Assembly: GCF_000020665.1 (NCBI RefSeq)
Contig: NC_011071.1
Span: 3,214,501 to 3,278,500 of the forward strand
Direction of reading: 5' to 3'
DNA length: 64,000 bases
DNA from: Stenotrophomonas maltophilia R551-3
Lineage (GTDB): Bacteria; Pseudomonadota; Gammaproteobacteria; Xanthomonadales; Xanthomonadaceae
Both the position numbers and the translations under genes were made by a program. Under the pieces are notes generated by a model, which was not told the origin of the DNA, did not search any database, and saw nothing but the letters and a program-made list of their open reading frames with translations. Positions 24,631-36,451 of this stretch are shown here, piece by piece. Position 1 is the first letter of the stretch. Each line of letters opens with the position of its first letter.

Positions 24631-27465
24631 GTGAAACACCCGATCCAACGGCCCGCCAGCCGCCGCCGCTCCACCCTGGCATCGTCCATCACCCATATCC
24701 TTACCGGCGGCACCCTGCTGCTGGTTGGCGCCGTGGCTTCCACCTCCGCCTTCGCGCAGGAAAAGGCCACCAACCTGGACCGGATCACGGTCACCGGCTC
24801 GAACATTCCGCGCACCAACACCGAAACACCGTCCCCGGTGCAGGTGGTGACCCGCCAGGAAATCGACCGTACCGGCAAGACCACGGTTGCTGAATACCTG
24901 CAGACATTGACTGCCGATGGTTCCGGCTCCATTCCCAAGACCTTCGGCAACGGCTTCGCCGGCGGTGGCGCCGGCATTTCGTTGCGTGGTCTGGGCGCGG
25001 GTTCGACCCTTGTCCTGCTGAATGGCCGCCGCATGGCCACCTATGGCCTGGCCGATGACGGCCAGAAGGTCTTCACCGACCTGAGCACCATCCCGCTCGA
25101 CGCCGTTGAACGCGTTGAAGTGCTGAAGGATGGCGCCTCGGCGATCTATGGCTCCGACGCCATCGCCGGCGTGGTCAACATCATCCTGCGCAGCGATTTC
25201 CAGGGTGCGATCCTTCGCGGTTCCTACGGCGTTTCCGGCGACGGCGATGGCGACGCGAAGAAGGCGACCCTGACCGCCGGTACCGGCGACCTCGCCACCG
25301 ATGGCTGGAATGCATTCTTCAGCCTGGATGTCGCCAAGACCGATGCGATCAAGATCAGCGACCGCAAGAACCGCAAGTGGATCGGTACCGGCGATACCCG
25401 CCCGTGGGGCTATGGCAACAACGCCCAGTTCCTGGGCGGCGCCTTCCTCAGTGGCAAGACCCGGGGTGGCGTCGGTCCGAACGGTTCGGTGTATGACGAT
25501 CGCAATGTAACCAAGGAGAACCCCGCCTTCCTGGTCGCACTGCCGGGCTGTGCTGGCCTGACCACGATTCCGGGCCAGACCGAAGCCTCGGCACAGGCGC
25601 AGGGCTGCCTGTGGGATCCGAACCAGCTGTATCGCGACCTGACCCCCGAAGAGAAGTACATCAACGTGTTCGGTCGCGCCAGCTTCGCCTTTGGTGAAGG
25701 GGGTGAGATCTACACCGAAATCGGCTACTCGAAGAAGGAAACGACCTTCAGCAATACACCTTCCGGCGTATCCGGCAGCTGGGGTTTCCCAGAGGGTCCC
25801 GTCAACGGCAACAGCGGCCCGGGCGCGGTCGTGCTCGGCCCCAACCACCCGGACAATCCGATCCCGGGCCAGGCCTCGCGCCTGCGCTATTCGGCATGGG
25901 ACGTCGGTCCGCGCGTGACCAACAACACCAACGAGTTCACTCGCTTCCTGGTCGGCGTCAAGGGCAACTGGGGTGACTGGAGCTACGACACCGCATACCT
26001 GCACTCCGGCACCGACCTGGTCAACAAGCGCACCGGTTTCCTCAACTACGACAACGTACGTTGCGCACTGGCCAATCCGAACTGCGCCGGTGGTGTTTGG
26101 CGCATCGGTGACAACGCGGGCATGAACTCGCAGGCGTTGTACGACTTCATCTCGCCGGATATCAGCGCCCGCGCCAAGTCGAGCCTGGACATGTTCGACT
26201 TCACCGTGTCGCGCAGCCTGATGGACCTCAAGGGCGGCCCGCTGGGCTTGGCACTGGGTACTGAATGGCGCAAGACCAGCAACAGCCTGACCCCGCAGAC
26301 CTACACCGACAAGGGCCAGATCATTGGTCTGGGCTACTCGGCCTATGACGGCACGCAGAACGTGTACGCCGGCTACGTCGAACTGTCGGCCCCCGTGCTG
26401 GAAAGCCTGGAACTGTCCGGTGCTGTGCGCTACGACAAGTATGAAAGCGGCGAAGGCAAGGCCACACCGAAGATCGGCATCAAGTGGACACCGGCCGACT
26501 GGATCGCACTGCGCGGCAGCTATGCCGAAGGCTTCCGTGCACCGAACCCGGCCGAGAACGGCGATGGCGGCCTGGCAGCGTTCTCCAATGCATCCGATCC
26601 GGTGCGCTGCCCGGGCGGCAACCCGGCACCAGGTGCAAACGGTGACGACTGTGGCGCCCTGCCGGTCGCCATCATCACCCGCCCGAACAAGGACCTGAAG
26701 CCGGAAGAGTCGAAGAGCTACTCGGTGGGTATCGTCCTGCAGCCGACGTCCACGACCTCGCTGACCATCGATGCCTGGCAGATCAAGCGCACCAACGAAA
26801 TTGCCCAGGGCAGCACTGCCGAGGCAATTGCTGCCGGCAACGTACTGCGTGACACCAACCTGCTCAATGGCGTACCCGGCACCGGCAGCATCCTGGCGGT
26901 CAACACGCAGTACATCAACGCCGCATCGACCCGGGTACGGGGTATCGATACCGATATCCGCCAGACCTTCGACATCGGTCCGGGTCAGCTGGAGATGGAT
27001 CTGCAGTGGAGCCATGTGCTCAAGTTCGAGCGCACCGATGCCGACGTGACGGTTGACTACGCGGGTACTCACGGCAACTGCGACGTGACCAACTGCATCG
27101 GCACGCCGAAGGACCGCATCAACTTCGGCACCACCTGGCGGCAGGGCCCGTGGAGCGTCAGCGGTGTCGCCAACTACATCTCGAAGATGGACAACAAGGA
27201 CTTCCGTGGTCCGGACGGCTCGTATCTGTTCGCGTATGCGGACGGCACCGACGTCAAGAAGATCTCCTCGTTCACCACGTTCGACCTGTCGGGCCGCTGG
27301 AACATCACTGACGCGTTCGAGTTGAATGCCTCGGTGCAGAACGTGTTCGATCGGATTGCGCCGCTGGATCCGTCCACCTACGGCGGCGTGAACTACAACC
27401 CGTTGCACTTCAGCGGTGCCATCGGTCGTTACTTCACCGTCGGTGCCAAGTACACCTTCAAGTAA
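24631..27465 (+). CDS. TonB-dependent outer-membrane receptor
   Basis: This 944-residue receptor has a long basic signal sequence ending SAFAQ. The plug domain has the TonB-box-like DRITVTGSNIPR, then the VQVVTRQEIDRTGKTTVAEYLQ segment, SLRGLGAGSTLVLLNGRR and VERVEVLKDGASAIYGSDAI. A beta-barrel of about 700 residues ends with the aromatic VGAKYTFK. Plugs with SNIPR belong to a branch frequent in Xanthomonadaceae; the substrate cannot be told from sequence. The start is a GTG at 24631 with AGGAGAG upstream. Partner tonB precedes it. A perfect palindromic terminator follows. Confidence 0.92.
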   Translation: MKHPIQRPASRRRSTLASSITHILTGGTLLLVGAVASTSAFAQEKATNLDRITVTGSNIPRTNTETPSPVQVVTRQEIDRTGKTTVAEYLQTLTADGSGSIPKTFGNGFAGGGAGISLRGLGAGSTLVLLNGRRMATYGLADDGQKVFTDLSTIPLDAVERVEVLKDGASAIYGSDAIAGVVNIILRSDFQGAILRGSYGVSGDGDGDAKKATLTAGTGDLATDGWNAFFSLDVAKTDAIKISDRKNRKWIGTGDTRPWGYGNNAQFLGGAFLSGKTRGGVGPNGSVYDDRNVTKENPAFLVALPGCAGLTTIPGQTEASAQAQGCLWDPNQLYRDLTPEEKYINVFGRASFAFGEGGEIYTEIGYSKKETTFSNTPSGVSGSWGFPEGPVNGNSGPGAVVLGPNHPDNPIPGQASRLRYSAWDVGPRVTNNTNEFTRFLVGVKGNWGDWSYDTAYLHSGTDLVNKRTGFLNYDNVRCALANPNCAGGVWRIGDNAGMNSQALYDFISPDISARAKSSLDMFDFTVSRSLMDLKGGPLGLALGTEWRKTSNSLTPQTYTDKGQIIGLGYSAYDGTQNVYAGYVELSAPVLESLELSGAVRYDKYESGEGKATPKIGIKWTPADWIALRGSYAEGFRAPNPAENGDGGLAAFSNASDPVRCPGGNPAPGANGDDCGALPVAIITRPNKDLKPEESKSYSVGIVLQPTSTTSLTIDAWQIKRTNEIAQGSTAEAIAAGNVLRDTNLLNGVPGTGSILAVNTQYINAASTRVRGIDTDIRQTFDIGPGQLEMDLQWSHVLKFERTDADVTVDYAGTHGNCDVTNCIGTPKDRINFGTTWRQGPWSVSGVANYISKMDNKDFRGPDGSYLFAYADGTDVKKISSFTTFDLSGRWNITDAFELNASVQNVFDRIAPLDPSTYGGVNYNPLHFSGAIGRYFTVGAKYTFK

Positions 27466-27495
27466 TACAGGCACCATCCGTCAACGCAGTACCTT

Positions 27496-27525
27496 CGAAG
27501 GCCCGGGCAGCTGCCCGGGCCTTCG
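27496..27525. terminator. Perfectly palindromic terminator after receptor gene
   Basis: A 30-bp perfect palindrome has half-sites CGAAGGCCCGGGCAG. It lies 30 nt past the receptor stop and can work on both strands. Confidence 0.75.
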
Positions 27526-27603
27526 TCGTTCTGCCCCTTGCAGGCATGTTCACAAGCACATGGCTACCGTGTGCACGCGGCATCACCGCCGCAGGGGATT
27601 TCC

Positions 27604-29025
27604 ATGGCCGCGACATCGCAACGCCTGGGCCTGCCCGCGTTGATCGCACTGGTGGTCGGCTCGATGGTAGGCGCGGGAATATTTTCATTGCCGCAGAACG
27701 TGGCGCGCAGCGCCGGCCCGGCCGCTGCGCTGATCGGTTGGGCGCTGAGCGGCGCCGGCATGCTGATGCTGGCCTTCGTGTTCCAGGCCCTGGCCAACCG
27801 CCGCCCGGACCTGGATACCGGCATCTATGCCTATGCGCGCGAAGGCTTCGGCAACTACATCGGCTTTTCCGCAGCGTGGGGCTACTGGGTCGCTTCGGTA
27901 CTGGGCAATGCCAGCTTCTTCGTACTGATCTTCAGCGGGCTTGGCCACTTCATGCCCGTCTTCGGTGAAGGCAATACCCCGGCCGCGGTGGCGGCCTCGT
28001 CGCTGCTGCTGTGGGCCGTACACCTGCTGGTGCTGCGCGGCCTGCGTACTGCCGCCATCGTCAACGGACTGGTGACGGTGGCCAAACTGTTGCCGATCGC
28101 ACTGTTCCTGGTGCTTGCTGCCGGTGCGTTCCGTCTCGACGTGTTCCGTGCCGATTTCTTCGGCACGCCTGCACTCGGCGATCTCGGCCAGCAGCTGCGC
28201 GGCATGATGCTGGTCACCGTCTGGGTGTTCATCGGCATCGAAGGCGCCAGCATCTACTCACGTCGCGCCGCCCGCCGCGCCGATGTCGGCCGCGCTACGG
28301 TGATCGGCTTCGTGGGTGTGTGGCTGCTGCTGGTGCTGGTCAGCCTGCTGTCGATGGGCGTGCTGTCACAGGCGGAACTGGCAGGCCTGCCCAATCCTTC
28401 GATGGCCTATGTGCTGCGCGCCATCGTCGGCGAATGGGGCGCGACGGTGATCATCGTCGGCTCGATCATTTCCGTGCTGGGTGCGCTGCTGGCCTGGGTG
28501 CTGCTTTGCGCCGAAGTGCTGTACGCCGCCGCAGGCGATGGCACGATGCCCGCATTCCTCGGCCGCGAAAACGCGCGCGGTGTGCCGGCCAATGCACTCT
28601 GGTTGAGCAACGGGCTGATCCAGTTGTTCCTGCTGCTGGTGCTGGTCAATTCCGGCAGCTACACCGGACTGGTGCTGCTGGCCGCATCGATGAGCCTGGT
28701 GCCATATTTCCTGTCCACCGCGTTCGGTGTGCAGCTGGCCTGGCGCGGTCACGCCTACGCCGGTCAGCCGGGTGTGCGCTGGCGCGATTTCGCGGTTGCG
28801 CTGCTGGCCAGCGCGTATGCACTGTGGCTGGTATATGCCGGCGGCCTCGACAACCTGCTGCTGTCGGTGCTGCTGTATGTGCCGGGCGTGGTGCTGTTCG
28901 CGCTGACCCGGCACCAGCGCGGCGATCAGGTATTCACGCGCTGGGAATGGGTGCTGTTCGCTGCGATCCTGGTTGTGGCGGTTGCTACGCTGGCGGCGTT
29001 CTGGCGAGGAGCACTGACACTGTAG
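27604..29025 (+). CDS. APC-family basic amino acid/polyamine antiporter (ArcD-like)
   Basis: This 473-residue inner-membrane carrier has about 12-13 hydrophobic helices. The first helix carries the APC motif LIALVVGSMVGAGIFSLPQN. RPDLDTGIYAYAREGFGNYIGFSAAWGYW is the second-third helix region typical of the basic amino acid/polyamine antiporter branch. FIGIEGASIYSRRAARRADVG is the conserved sixth-helix region (arginine/ornithine antiporter style). The ATG at 27604 is preceded by GGGGATTTCC; the frame open to 27538 runs through a noncoding gap. The TAG stop is formed by the GTAG head of a SMAG repeat. The exact substrate is uncertain. Confidence 0.88.
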   Translation: MAATSQRLGLPALIALVVGSMVGAGIFSLPQNVARSAGPAAALIGWALSGAGMLMLAFVFQALANRRPDLDTGIYAYAREGFGNYIGFSAAWGYWVASVLGNASFFVLIFSGLGHFMPVFGEGNTPAAVAASSLLLWAVHLLVLRGLRTAAIVNGLVTVAKLLPIALFLVLAAGAFRLDVFRADFFGTPALGDLGQQLRGMMLVTVWVFIGIEGASIYSRRAARRADVGRATVIGFVGVWLLLVLVSLLSMGVLSQAELAGLPNPSMAYVLRAIVGEWGATVIIVGSIISVLGALLAWVLLCAEVLYAAAGDGTMPAFLGRENARGVPANALWLSNGLIQLFLLLVLVNSGSYTGLVLLAASMSLVPYFLSTAFGVQLAWRGHAYAGQPGVRWRDFAVALLASAYALWLVYAGGLDNLLLSVLLYVPGVVLFALTRHQRGDQVFTRWEWVLFAAILVVAVATLAAFWRGALTL

Positions 29026-29045
29026 AGCCGAGCCCGCGCTCGGCT
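29022..29045 (+). repeat. SMAG/REP palindrome overlapping a stop codon
   Basis: GTAG (29022-29025) supplies the TAG stop of the permease gene and is followed by AGCCGAGC, CCGC and GCTCGGCT. Confidence 0.8.
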
Positions 29046-29053
29046 GCTGCTGG

Positions 29054-29079
29054 GTAGAGTCGAGCTTGCTCGACGCTAC
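29054..29079. repeat. SMAG/REP palindrome with GTAG at both ends
   Basis: GTAG-AGTCGAGC-TT-GCTCGACG-CTAC is headed by GTAG on each strand. A further half-element (TCGACTCTAC) ends at 29111 and overlaps the last codons of the convergent hydrolase gene. Confidence 0.75.
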
Positions 29080-29108
29080 GAAGCAGAGCGGCTCCATATG
29101 GTTCGACT

Positions 29109-30068
29109 CTACAAGACCCTGGGCAGCATGCCGATATCGCGCATCCAGCGTTTGGCCAGATGCGGCCACTCCGCCACCGGCGCGTCCTTCACACGCAGGC
29201 CGAAGGCATGGCCGCCACGCGCAAACAGATGCATTTCCACCGGTACGCCCGCGCCGATCAGCGCACGGTAATAGGTCAATGATTCGCGCACGTCATCGGT
29301 TGGGTCATCGGTCGCCTGCACGATGAAGGTCGGCGGCACCGCATCATCCACGACAATGTCGCCGGCCAGCGACAGCCCGTGCTTCGCACCGGTCCACAGA
29401 TGCCCGGAGTACATCACCATCGCGAAATCCGGGCGGCTCGGCTGCGCATCTGCGGCATCGACCGCAACGTAGCTGCGCGCGTCATGCGTGCTCAATCCAG
29501 CCACCACGTGGCCACCGGCGGAAAAGCCGATGACCCCCACCCGCTTCGGATCAATCTTCCAGCGCTCTGCCTGCGCACGCAGCAGGCCCATCGCACGCTG
29601 TGCATCCTGCAGCGCCATCGGCACCGCTGGAATGTCCCGGCAGTTGCAGTCGCTATCCCAGTTCGGCCCCGATGCCGGCACACGGTACTTCAGCAGCGCG
29701 CAGGTGATGCCCTGGCCGGTCAACCAGTCGCAGATCTCGCTGCCTTCCAGATCCATCGCCAACACACGGTAGCCTCCGCCGGGCACCACCAACACCGCCG
29801 TCCCGTTGCCACCACCCTTGGCGGGAAACACAGTCAGCGTCGGCACGGCCACGTTCTGCAGCATCGCCCAGCGTTCGCCGCTGGCTTTCGAGATGGTATC
29901 CCTGAGCTCTTCGGGCCCTTTCAGTTTCGGTGGTGCCGTTACCTCGCCCGCCGGCCACAGCGGCATCTCGGTGCTGCCCGGTGGTGGCTGCCAGGTCGGC
30001 GTTACCGCCATCGCCGCGCAGGGCGACAATGCAAGCAGCACTGCAATGGCAATGACAGACGCACGCAT
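29109..30068 (-). CDS. Secreted alpha/beta hydrolase (esterase-like)
   Basis: This 319-residue exported protein has a signal peptide ending CAAMAV. An alpha/beta hydrolase domain of the acetyl xylan esterase/BD-FAE type follows. The oxyanion loop is VVPGGGYRVLAMDLEG, the nucleophile elbow is GVIGFSAGGHVV (GxSxG), and ATDDPTDD supplies the Asp and GGHAFGLR the His of the triad. Substrate is unknown; small acyl esters are plausible. Its 3' end abuts a SMAG-rich stretch shared with the convergent permease gene. The start at ATG 30068 fits the signal peptide. Confidence 0.88.
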   Translation of the reverse strand: MRASVIAIAVLLALSPCAAMAVTPTWQPPPGSTEMPLWPAGEVTAPPKLKGPEELRDTISKASGERWAMLQNVAVPTLTVFPAKGGGNGTAVLVVPGGGYRVLAMDLEGSEICDWLTGQGITCALLKYRVPASGPNWDSDCNCRDIPAVPMALQDAQRAMGLLRAQAERWKIDPKRVGVIGFSAGGHVVAGLSTHDARSYVAVDAADAQPSRPDFAMVMYSGHLWTGAKHGLSLAGDIVVDDAVPPTFIVQATDDPTDDVRESLTYYRALIGAGVPVEMHLFARGGHAFGLRVKDAPVAEWPHLAKRWMRDIGMLPRVL

Positions 30069-30119
30069 ATCCGACTTCCCTATGGATGAAGAAGGATTGT
30101 AGGGCCGGACAATCGACGC

Positions 30120-30152
30120 AAAAAAAAAACCTGCATCTCGCGATGCAGGTTT
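30120..30152 (-). terminator. Terminator of tRNA-Asn
   Basis: AAACCTGCATC and GATGCAGGTTT pair around TCGC, and a run of about ten T residues follows on the minus strand. Confidence 0.9.
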
Positions 30153-30159
30153 CTCAAGG

Positions 30160-30236
30160 TGGCGCCCGAAGTTGGACTCGAACCAACGACCCCCTGATTA
30201 ACAGTCAAGTGCTCTAACCGGCTGAGCTATTCGGGC
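30160..30236 (-). tRNA. tRNA-Asn (GTT anticodon)
   Basis: Read on the minus strand, the acceptor GCCCGAA pairs with TTCGGGC, followed by G73 and an encoded CCA. The D arm AGCTCAGCCGGTTAGAGC, anticodon loop CTGTTAA (GTT) and T arm GGTTCGAGTCC are all present. G73 fits asparagine identity. No integrase or attachment-site duplication is seen beside it. Confidence 0.97.
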
Positions 30237-30244
30237 AGACGACT

Positions 30245-30250
30245 AGTATA
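30245..30250 (-). promoter_or_regulatory. -10 box of tRNA-Asn
   Basis: TATACT lies 9 nt before the mature 5' end on the minus strand, just beyond the rlmH stop. No good -35 box is seen, so read-through from the rlmH block is also possible. Confidence 0.45.
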
Positions 30251-30258
30251 ACCACTCT

Positions 30259-30729
30259 TCACGCGCGATGGTAGGGGTGATTTGCCAACATCGCCGCAGC
30301 GCGATACAGCTGTTCGGCCACCACCAGCCGTACCAGCATGTGTGGCAGGGTCAGCGGGCCGATCGACCACTTCTCATCGGCCAGCGCCGAGACCTCCGGC
30401 GAATGTCCTTCCGGCCCACCGATCAGGAATGCGAGATCCCTGCCCTGCCCGCGCCAATGTTCCAAGCGCTGTGCAAGCTGCTCGGAACTGAGCTGGCGAC
30501 CCGGTACATCCAGCGCCACCACGTAGGCATTCTTCGGCAGCGCAGCGATCACCCGCTTGCCTTCATCCTCGGTGGCGCGGCGCGGATCACGGCCCTTGCC
30601 ACGCAGGCCCGGCTCGATTTCCACCAGTTCGAAGGGCAGCCAGTGCGAAAGACGCTTCTGGTACTCGGCGAAACCCTGCGCGACCCAGCTGGGTGCGCGT
30701 TCGCCGGTAGCGATCAGTCGGGCTTTCAT
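30259..30729 (-). CDS. rlmH: 23S rRNA pseudouridine-1915 N3-methyltransferase RlmH
   Basis: This 156-residue SPOUT-class methyltransferase modifies the 23S rRNA helix 69 pseudouridine in intact ribosomes. The N-terminal MKARLIATGERAPSWVAQGF, the LDVPGRQLSSEQLAQRL segment, the SAM-binding knot LAFLIGGPEGHS, and the C-terminal LPHMLVRLVVAEQLYRA are diagnostic. The ATG at 30729 has GGAGG upstream, directly after a hairpin with TTTT. It is the last protein gene of the leuS-lptE-holA-nadD-rsfS-rlmH block, as in many gammaproteobacteria. Confidence 0.95.
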   Translation of the reverse strand: MKARLIATGERAPSWVAQGFAEYQKRLSHWLPFELVEIEPGLRGKGRDPRRATEDEGKRVIAALPKNAYVVALDVPGRQLSSEQLAQRLEHWRGQGRDLAFLIGGPEGHSPEVSALADEKWSIGPLTLPHMLVRLVVAEQLYRAAAMLANHPYHRA

Positions 30730-30744
30730 CAACGGTCCTCCAAA

Positions 30745-30771
30745 ACGTCGACGGCGCCATCGGCGCCGTCG
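30745..30771 (-). terminator. Weak terminator or attenuator between rsfS and rlmH
   Basis: CGACGGCGCC and GGCGCCGTCG pair around a three-base loop (30749-30771). On the minus strand ACG and TTTT follow, and then the rlmH Shine-Dalgarno sequence. It may reduce read-through or hide the ribosome site. Confidence 0.45.
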
Positions 30772-30793
30772 AAGGGGTGCATCAACGTGTGGC

Positions 30794-31207
30794 TCAGGCC
30801 ACTTCGTCGTCGTCGCGGGACGGCGGCTGGTCGCCGACGGTCCACAGGCGCTCGAGCGCATAGAACTCGCGCACGCGCGGCAGCATCACGTGGACGATCA
30901 CGTCGCCCAGGTCCACCAGCACCCACTCGGCCTCGCGCTCGCCTTCCACACCCAGCGGCATGACATCGATCTTCTTGGCAAAACGCACGACTTCATCGGC
31001 AATCGACTTGACGTGGCGGGTCGACGTACCCGACACGACCACCATGTAGTCGGCAACGCTGGAGCGGCCACGCACGTCGATCTCGACCGGGTCCTTGGCC
31101 TTCAGGTCTTCAGTGGCTTGGCGGACGCTGGCCAGCAGTTCCGGCACGGACGGCGGCGGGCTGGGCAGATCGACCTTGATGGTCTGGGGCTGGGTCTGGT
31201 TGCTCAA
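30794..31207 (-). CDS. rsfS: Ribosomal silencing factor RsfS
   Basis: This 137-residue RsfS/YbeB protein binds L14 of the 50S subunit and blocks subunit joining under starvation. The domain starts about residue 22. It has [24 protein letters not shown], the [15 protein letters not shown] helix, [19 protein letters not shown] and [10 protein letters not shown]. The start codon is TTG at 31207, with no strong ribosome site; no better start exists before the domain, so this is the likeliest. It stands 58 nt after nadD and 64 nt before rlmH. Confidence 0.92.
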   Translation of the reverse strand: MSNQTQPQTIKVDLPSPPPSVPELLASVRQATEDLKAKDPVEIDVRGRSSVADYMVVVSGTSTRHVKSIADEVVRFAKKIDVMPLGVEGEREAEWVLVDLGDVIVHVMLPRVREFYALERLWTVGDQPPSRDDDEVA

Positions 31208-31265
31208 AGTGGATCGACTCGATAAACGTAGGGGCGATTATACGGGGATGCTGCGGCCGCGCCAT

Positions 31266-31931
31266 TCACGGCGTGGCCGGGCGGTACAGGCCGTGTGCAG
31301 CGACATAGTCGGCCACGGCCGGTGGCAACAGCGCCCGCCAGGGGCCGGAGCCGGCAATCTGCGCACGCACGGCACTGGCCGATTCCGCGCGCAGGGGGTG
31401 GTGCAGGCGCAGGATACGCCCGGCCGGGCTGGCAAACAGGGCCTGCTCGCTGTCGGTCCAGCGCCCCTCCAGTGCCCGGCCCAGCTCGCCGTCCACCGAA
31501 GCCTGCAACGGGCTGCCGGGGCGCTCTGCCACCACGAAATGGGCCAACCCGAACAGGGCTTCCCACTCGTGCCAGCTGGGCAGGCCAAGCAGGCTGTCGG
31601 CCCCCACCAGCCAGGCGAGCGGTCTGCTGGGACCGAGTTCCCCGCGCAGGTCGCGCAGGGTATCGACGGTATAGGACGGGCGGCCGGGAAAGCGCGCAGC
31701 GCGATCCAGTTCGCGGCGGTCCAACAGCAGGCCCGGCTCGTCGCCAATGGCCAGCGACAGCATGGTGCAGCGCTGTTCGGCGGTGGCACCGGGCAGCGCA
31801 CGGTGTGGCGGGTCGGCAGCGGGCAGCATGCGCACCGCCACCTGCAGTTCGTCTCGCGCGGCGCGTGCGATCGCCAGGTGGCCGAGGTGCACCGGATCAA
31901 AGGTGCCCCCGTAATAGATCCGCAGGCTCAT
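31266..31931 (-). CDS. nadD: Nicotinate-nucleotide adenylyltransferase
   Basis: This 221-residue enzyme transfers AMP to nicotinate mononucleotide in NAD synthesis. The nucleotidyltransferase motif GGTFDPVHLGHL is at residues 8-19, and RPSYTVDTLRDLR, WLVGADSLLGLPSWH and the late SASAVRAQI (ISSTxxR-like) follow. The start ATG at 31931 is 4 nt from the holA stop, so translation is coupled. The frame open to 32144 is an overlap with holA. Confidence 0.94.
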   Translation of the reverse strand: MSLRIYYGGTFDPVHLGHLAIARAARDELQVAVRMLPAADPPHRALPGATAEQRCTMLSLAIGDEPGLLLDRRELDRAARFPGRPSYTVDTLRDLRGELGPSRPLAWLVGADSLLGLPSWHEWEALFGLAHFVVAERPGSPLQASVDGELGRALEGRWTDSEQALFASPAGRILRLHHPLRAESASAVRAQIAGSGPWRALLPPAVADYVAAHGLYRPATP

Positions 31932-31935
31932 TGGC

Positions 31936-32973
31936 TCAGGCCCGCGCCAGCAGGCGCACGGCACGCGGTTCGGCCACGGCCACCAGCAGGCGCTCCAGCG
32001 CCAGCCAGGCATCGCCGTCGGCGCGGCCCTTGGCGATGCGGTCGACCAGCCCGGCCTCCGCCACGAAGCGTTCCCAGCGCTTGCCTTCCGGGTGCCGCTG
32101 CAGCGCGCGCTTGTACGGCGCCTGCCGCGACTCCCATATGCCACGGGACTTCATTTCGGCGGCCAGGTTGCCGCCACGCGCCTGCACCCGTGCCAGGCCG
32201 GCACCGGCCAGCAGTTCACGGATCACGATCGGCATCAGTGCAGCCACGGCTTCGCCTTCACCACGCAGGCCGGCCAGCATGCGCAGCACCGCCGGCGCCT
32301 GCCCGGAGAAGGTGGCTTCCACCAGCCGGAACACGTCGTAGCGGGCCGCATCGGCCACCAGCGACTCCATCCGTTCCACATCCAGCGGCTGGCCATCGGC
32401 CAGCAGCGCCAGTTTGTCGATTTCCTGCGCGGCAGCCAGCAGGTTGCCTTCCACCCGTTCGGCCAGCCGCTGCACCGCGGCCGGATCGGCGCGCAGGCCT
32501 TTGCCACGCAGGCGGCGCTCGATCCAGTCCGGCAGTTCGTGCGGCTTGATCGCCCACGCCACCGACAGCACGCCGATGCGGTTGACCGCCTCGGCCCACT
32601 TGCCCTGATGGGCCTTGCTCCATTCGTTGGCGGTGATCATCAGCACCACGTCCGGCGCCGGGTTGGCACAGAACTGGCTGATCACCTCCGCCCCGTCCTT
32701 GCCCGGCTTGCCGCTGGGCAGGCGCACCTCGACCAGGCGGCGGGCGCTGAACAGGCTGGGCGCGTTGAACGTTGCGTCAAGCTGGTTCCAGTCGAAATCG
32801 CGACCGTCCGCGTCGAACACCTCGCGCTCGCCGATGCCGGCGGCACGTGCACGCGCGCGGACGGCATCCGCCGCCTCCAGTACGCGCAGGGTTTCCGGCC
32901 CGGCAATCAGATAGACCGGCGCCAGCGGGGTGTCAGCGCCCTGGCTGGCCAGCTGCTCCGGACGCAGTTCCAT
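31936..32973 (-). CDS. holA: DNA polymerase III subunit delta
   Basis: This 345-residue clamp-loader subunit opens the beta clamp. It starts MELRPEQLA with the VYLIAGPETLRVLEAADAVR segment (AAA+-like fold without a functional Walker A). FNAPSLFSARRLVEVRLPSG, the GNLLAAAQEIDKLALLADG region and DVFRLVEATFSGQAPAVLRML are typical. It lies 9 nt after lptE and 4 nt before nadD, the usual neighbourhood. Confidence 0.94.
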   Translation of the reverse strand: MELRPEQLASQGADTPLAPVYLIAGPETLRVLEAADAVRARARAAGIGEREVFDADGRDFDWNQLDATFNAPSLFSARRLVEVRLPSGKPGKDGAEVISQFCANPAPDVVLMITANEWSKAHQGKWAEAVNRIGVLSVAWAIKPHELPDWIERRLRGKGLRADPAAVQRLAERVEGNLLAAAQEIDKLALLADGQPLDVERMESLVADAARYDVFRLVEATFSGQAPAVLRMLAGLRGEGEAVAALMPIVIRELLAGAGLARVQARGGNLAAEMKSRGIWESRQAPYKRALQRHPEGKRWERFVAEAGLVDRIAKGRADGDAWLALERLLVAVAEPRAVRLLARA

Positions 32974-32982
32974 CGTCGCGGC

Positions 32983-33567
32983 TCAGTGCTTCACTGCAGG
33001 GGCCGGAGCGGCCGGGACCGCATCCTCGACCGGCGGGGTCTTCGGTGCAGACAGGCTGCCACCCTTCTCGATCTCGGCGCGGACCACGCTGTCGATGCGG
33101 CGGATGATCGAAGCGGACATTTCCCGGCGCAGCTCGGTGGCCAGGATTTCGCGTTCGGTGGTGGTACCGGTGGCGTCGGTCGGCGGCGACACGTAGTCGC
33201 GCGACAGCTCGATCACCTGCTGCGGCACCAGATCGCTGCCATCCTCGCGGCGGAAGATGAAGATCACCGCATAGCGCAGGCTGTATTCCTGTGCACGGCC
33301 CTGCGAGTCGATGGCAATCGGCAGATCGCCCCAGCGTTCGGACAGCACCTGCAACTGGGTGCTGGGCTCCTTGCTGTCCTCATCGGCCAGCCTGGCGCCG
33401 GACGCCAGCAGGTTGCGGTTGAGCAGCTTGACCAGTTCGCTGTACGGCGCAGTGGAAACCACCTTCACCGGTGCCGTATCGGTCGGCAGCATCAGCTTGT
33501 TGCGCAGATGGAAACCGCAGCCGGCAAGGCCGAGGGCAAGAACGAGGGCAAGCAGGATTCGGGTCAT
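32983..33567 (-). CDS. lptE: LPS-assembly lipoprotein LptE
   Basis: This 194-residue outer-membrane lipoprotein plugs LptD for export of LPS to the cell surface. The signal ends LGLAGC, followed by GFHLRNKLMLPTDTAPVKVV, the typical LptE start. A Pro/Ala-rich tail of about 25 residues ends it. The ATG at 33567 is preferred because the signal peptide begins there; the frame continues to 33597. It sits between leuS and holA as in E. coli. Confidence 0.93.
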   Translation of the reverse strand: MTRILLALVLALGLAGCGFHLRNKLMLPTDTAPVKVVSTAPYSELVKLLNRNLLASGARLADEDSKEPSTQLQVLSERWGDLPIAIDSQGRAQEYSLRYAVIFIFRREDGSDLVPQQVIELSRDYVSPPTDATGTTTEREILATELRREMSASIIRRIDSVVRAEIEKGGSLSAPKTPPVEDAVPAAPAPAVKH

Positions 33568-33669
33568 GGAGACAGTCTGGCGGAGCCGGGCGATCACGGC
33601 AACACACAGCCTGCCCGAAGCCGCGTGAATGCAGGGCCATCAAGTGCCTGGCCCTGCACCGGAAAGAGC

Positions 33670-33693
33670 ACCGGCCCCCCGTGGGCGGCCGGT
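33670..33693 (-). terminator. Hairpin between leuS and lptE
   Basis: ACCGGCC and GGCCGGT form the outer stem, with CCC/GGG pairing inside it. On the minus strand GCTCTTT follows. It may partly separate leuS from the downstream block. Confidence 0.4.
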
Positions 33694-33703
33694 ACGGGAA
33701 GCA

Positions 33704-36451
<2,748 letters not shown>

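Noticed and set aside
24559..27477. 972-residue open frame antisense to the TonB-dependent receptor
   Set aside because: Mirror frame; the receptor has all family motifs and the antisense product has none.
30160..30236. tRNA-Asn as integration site of a mobile island
   Set aside because: No integrase gene and no direct repeat of the tRNA 3' end seen nearby; both flanks are core genes.
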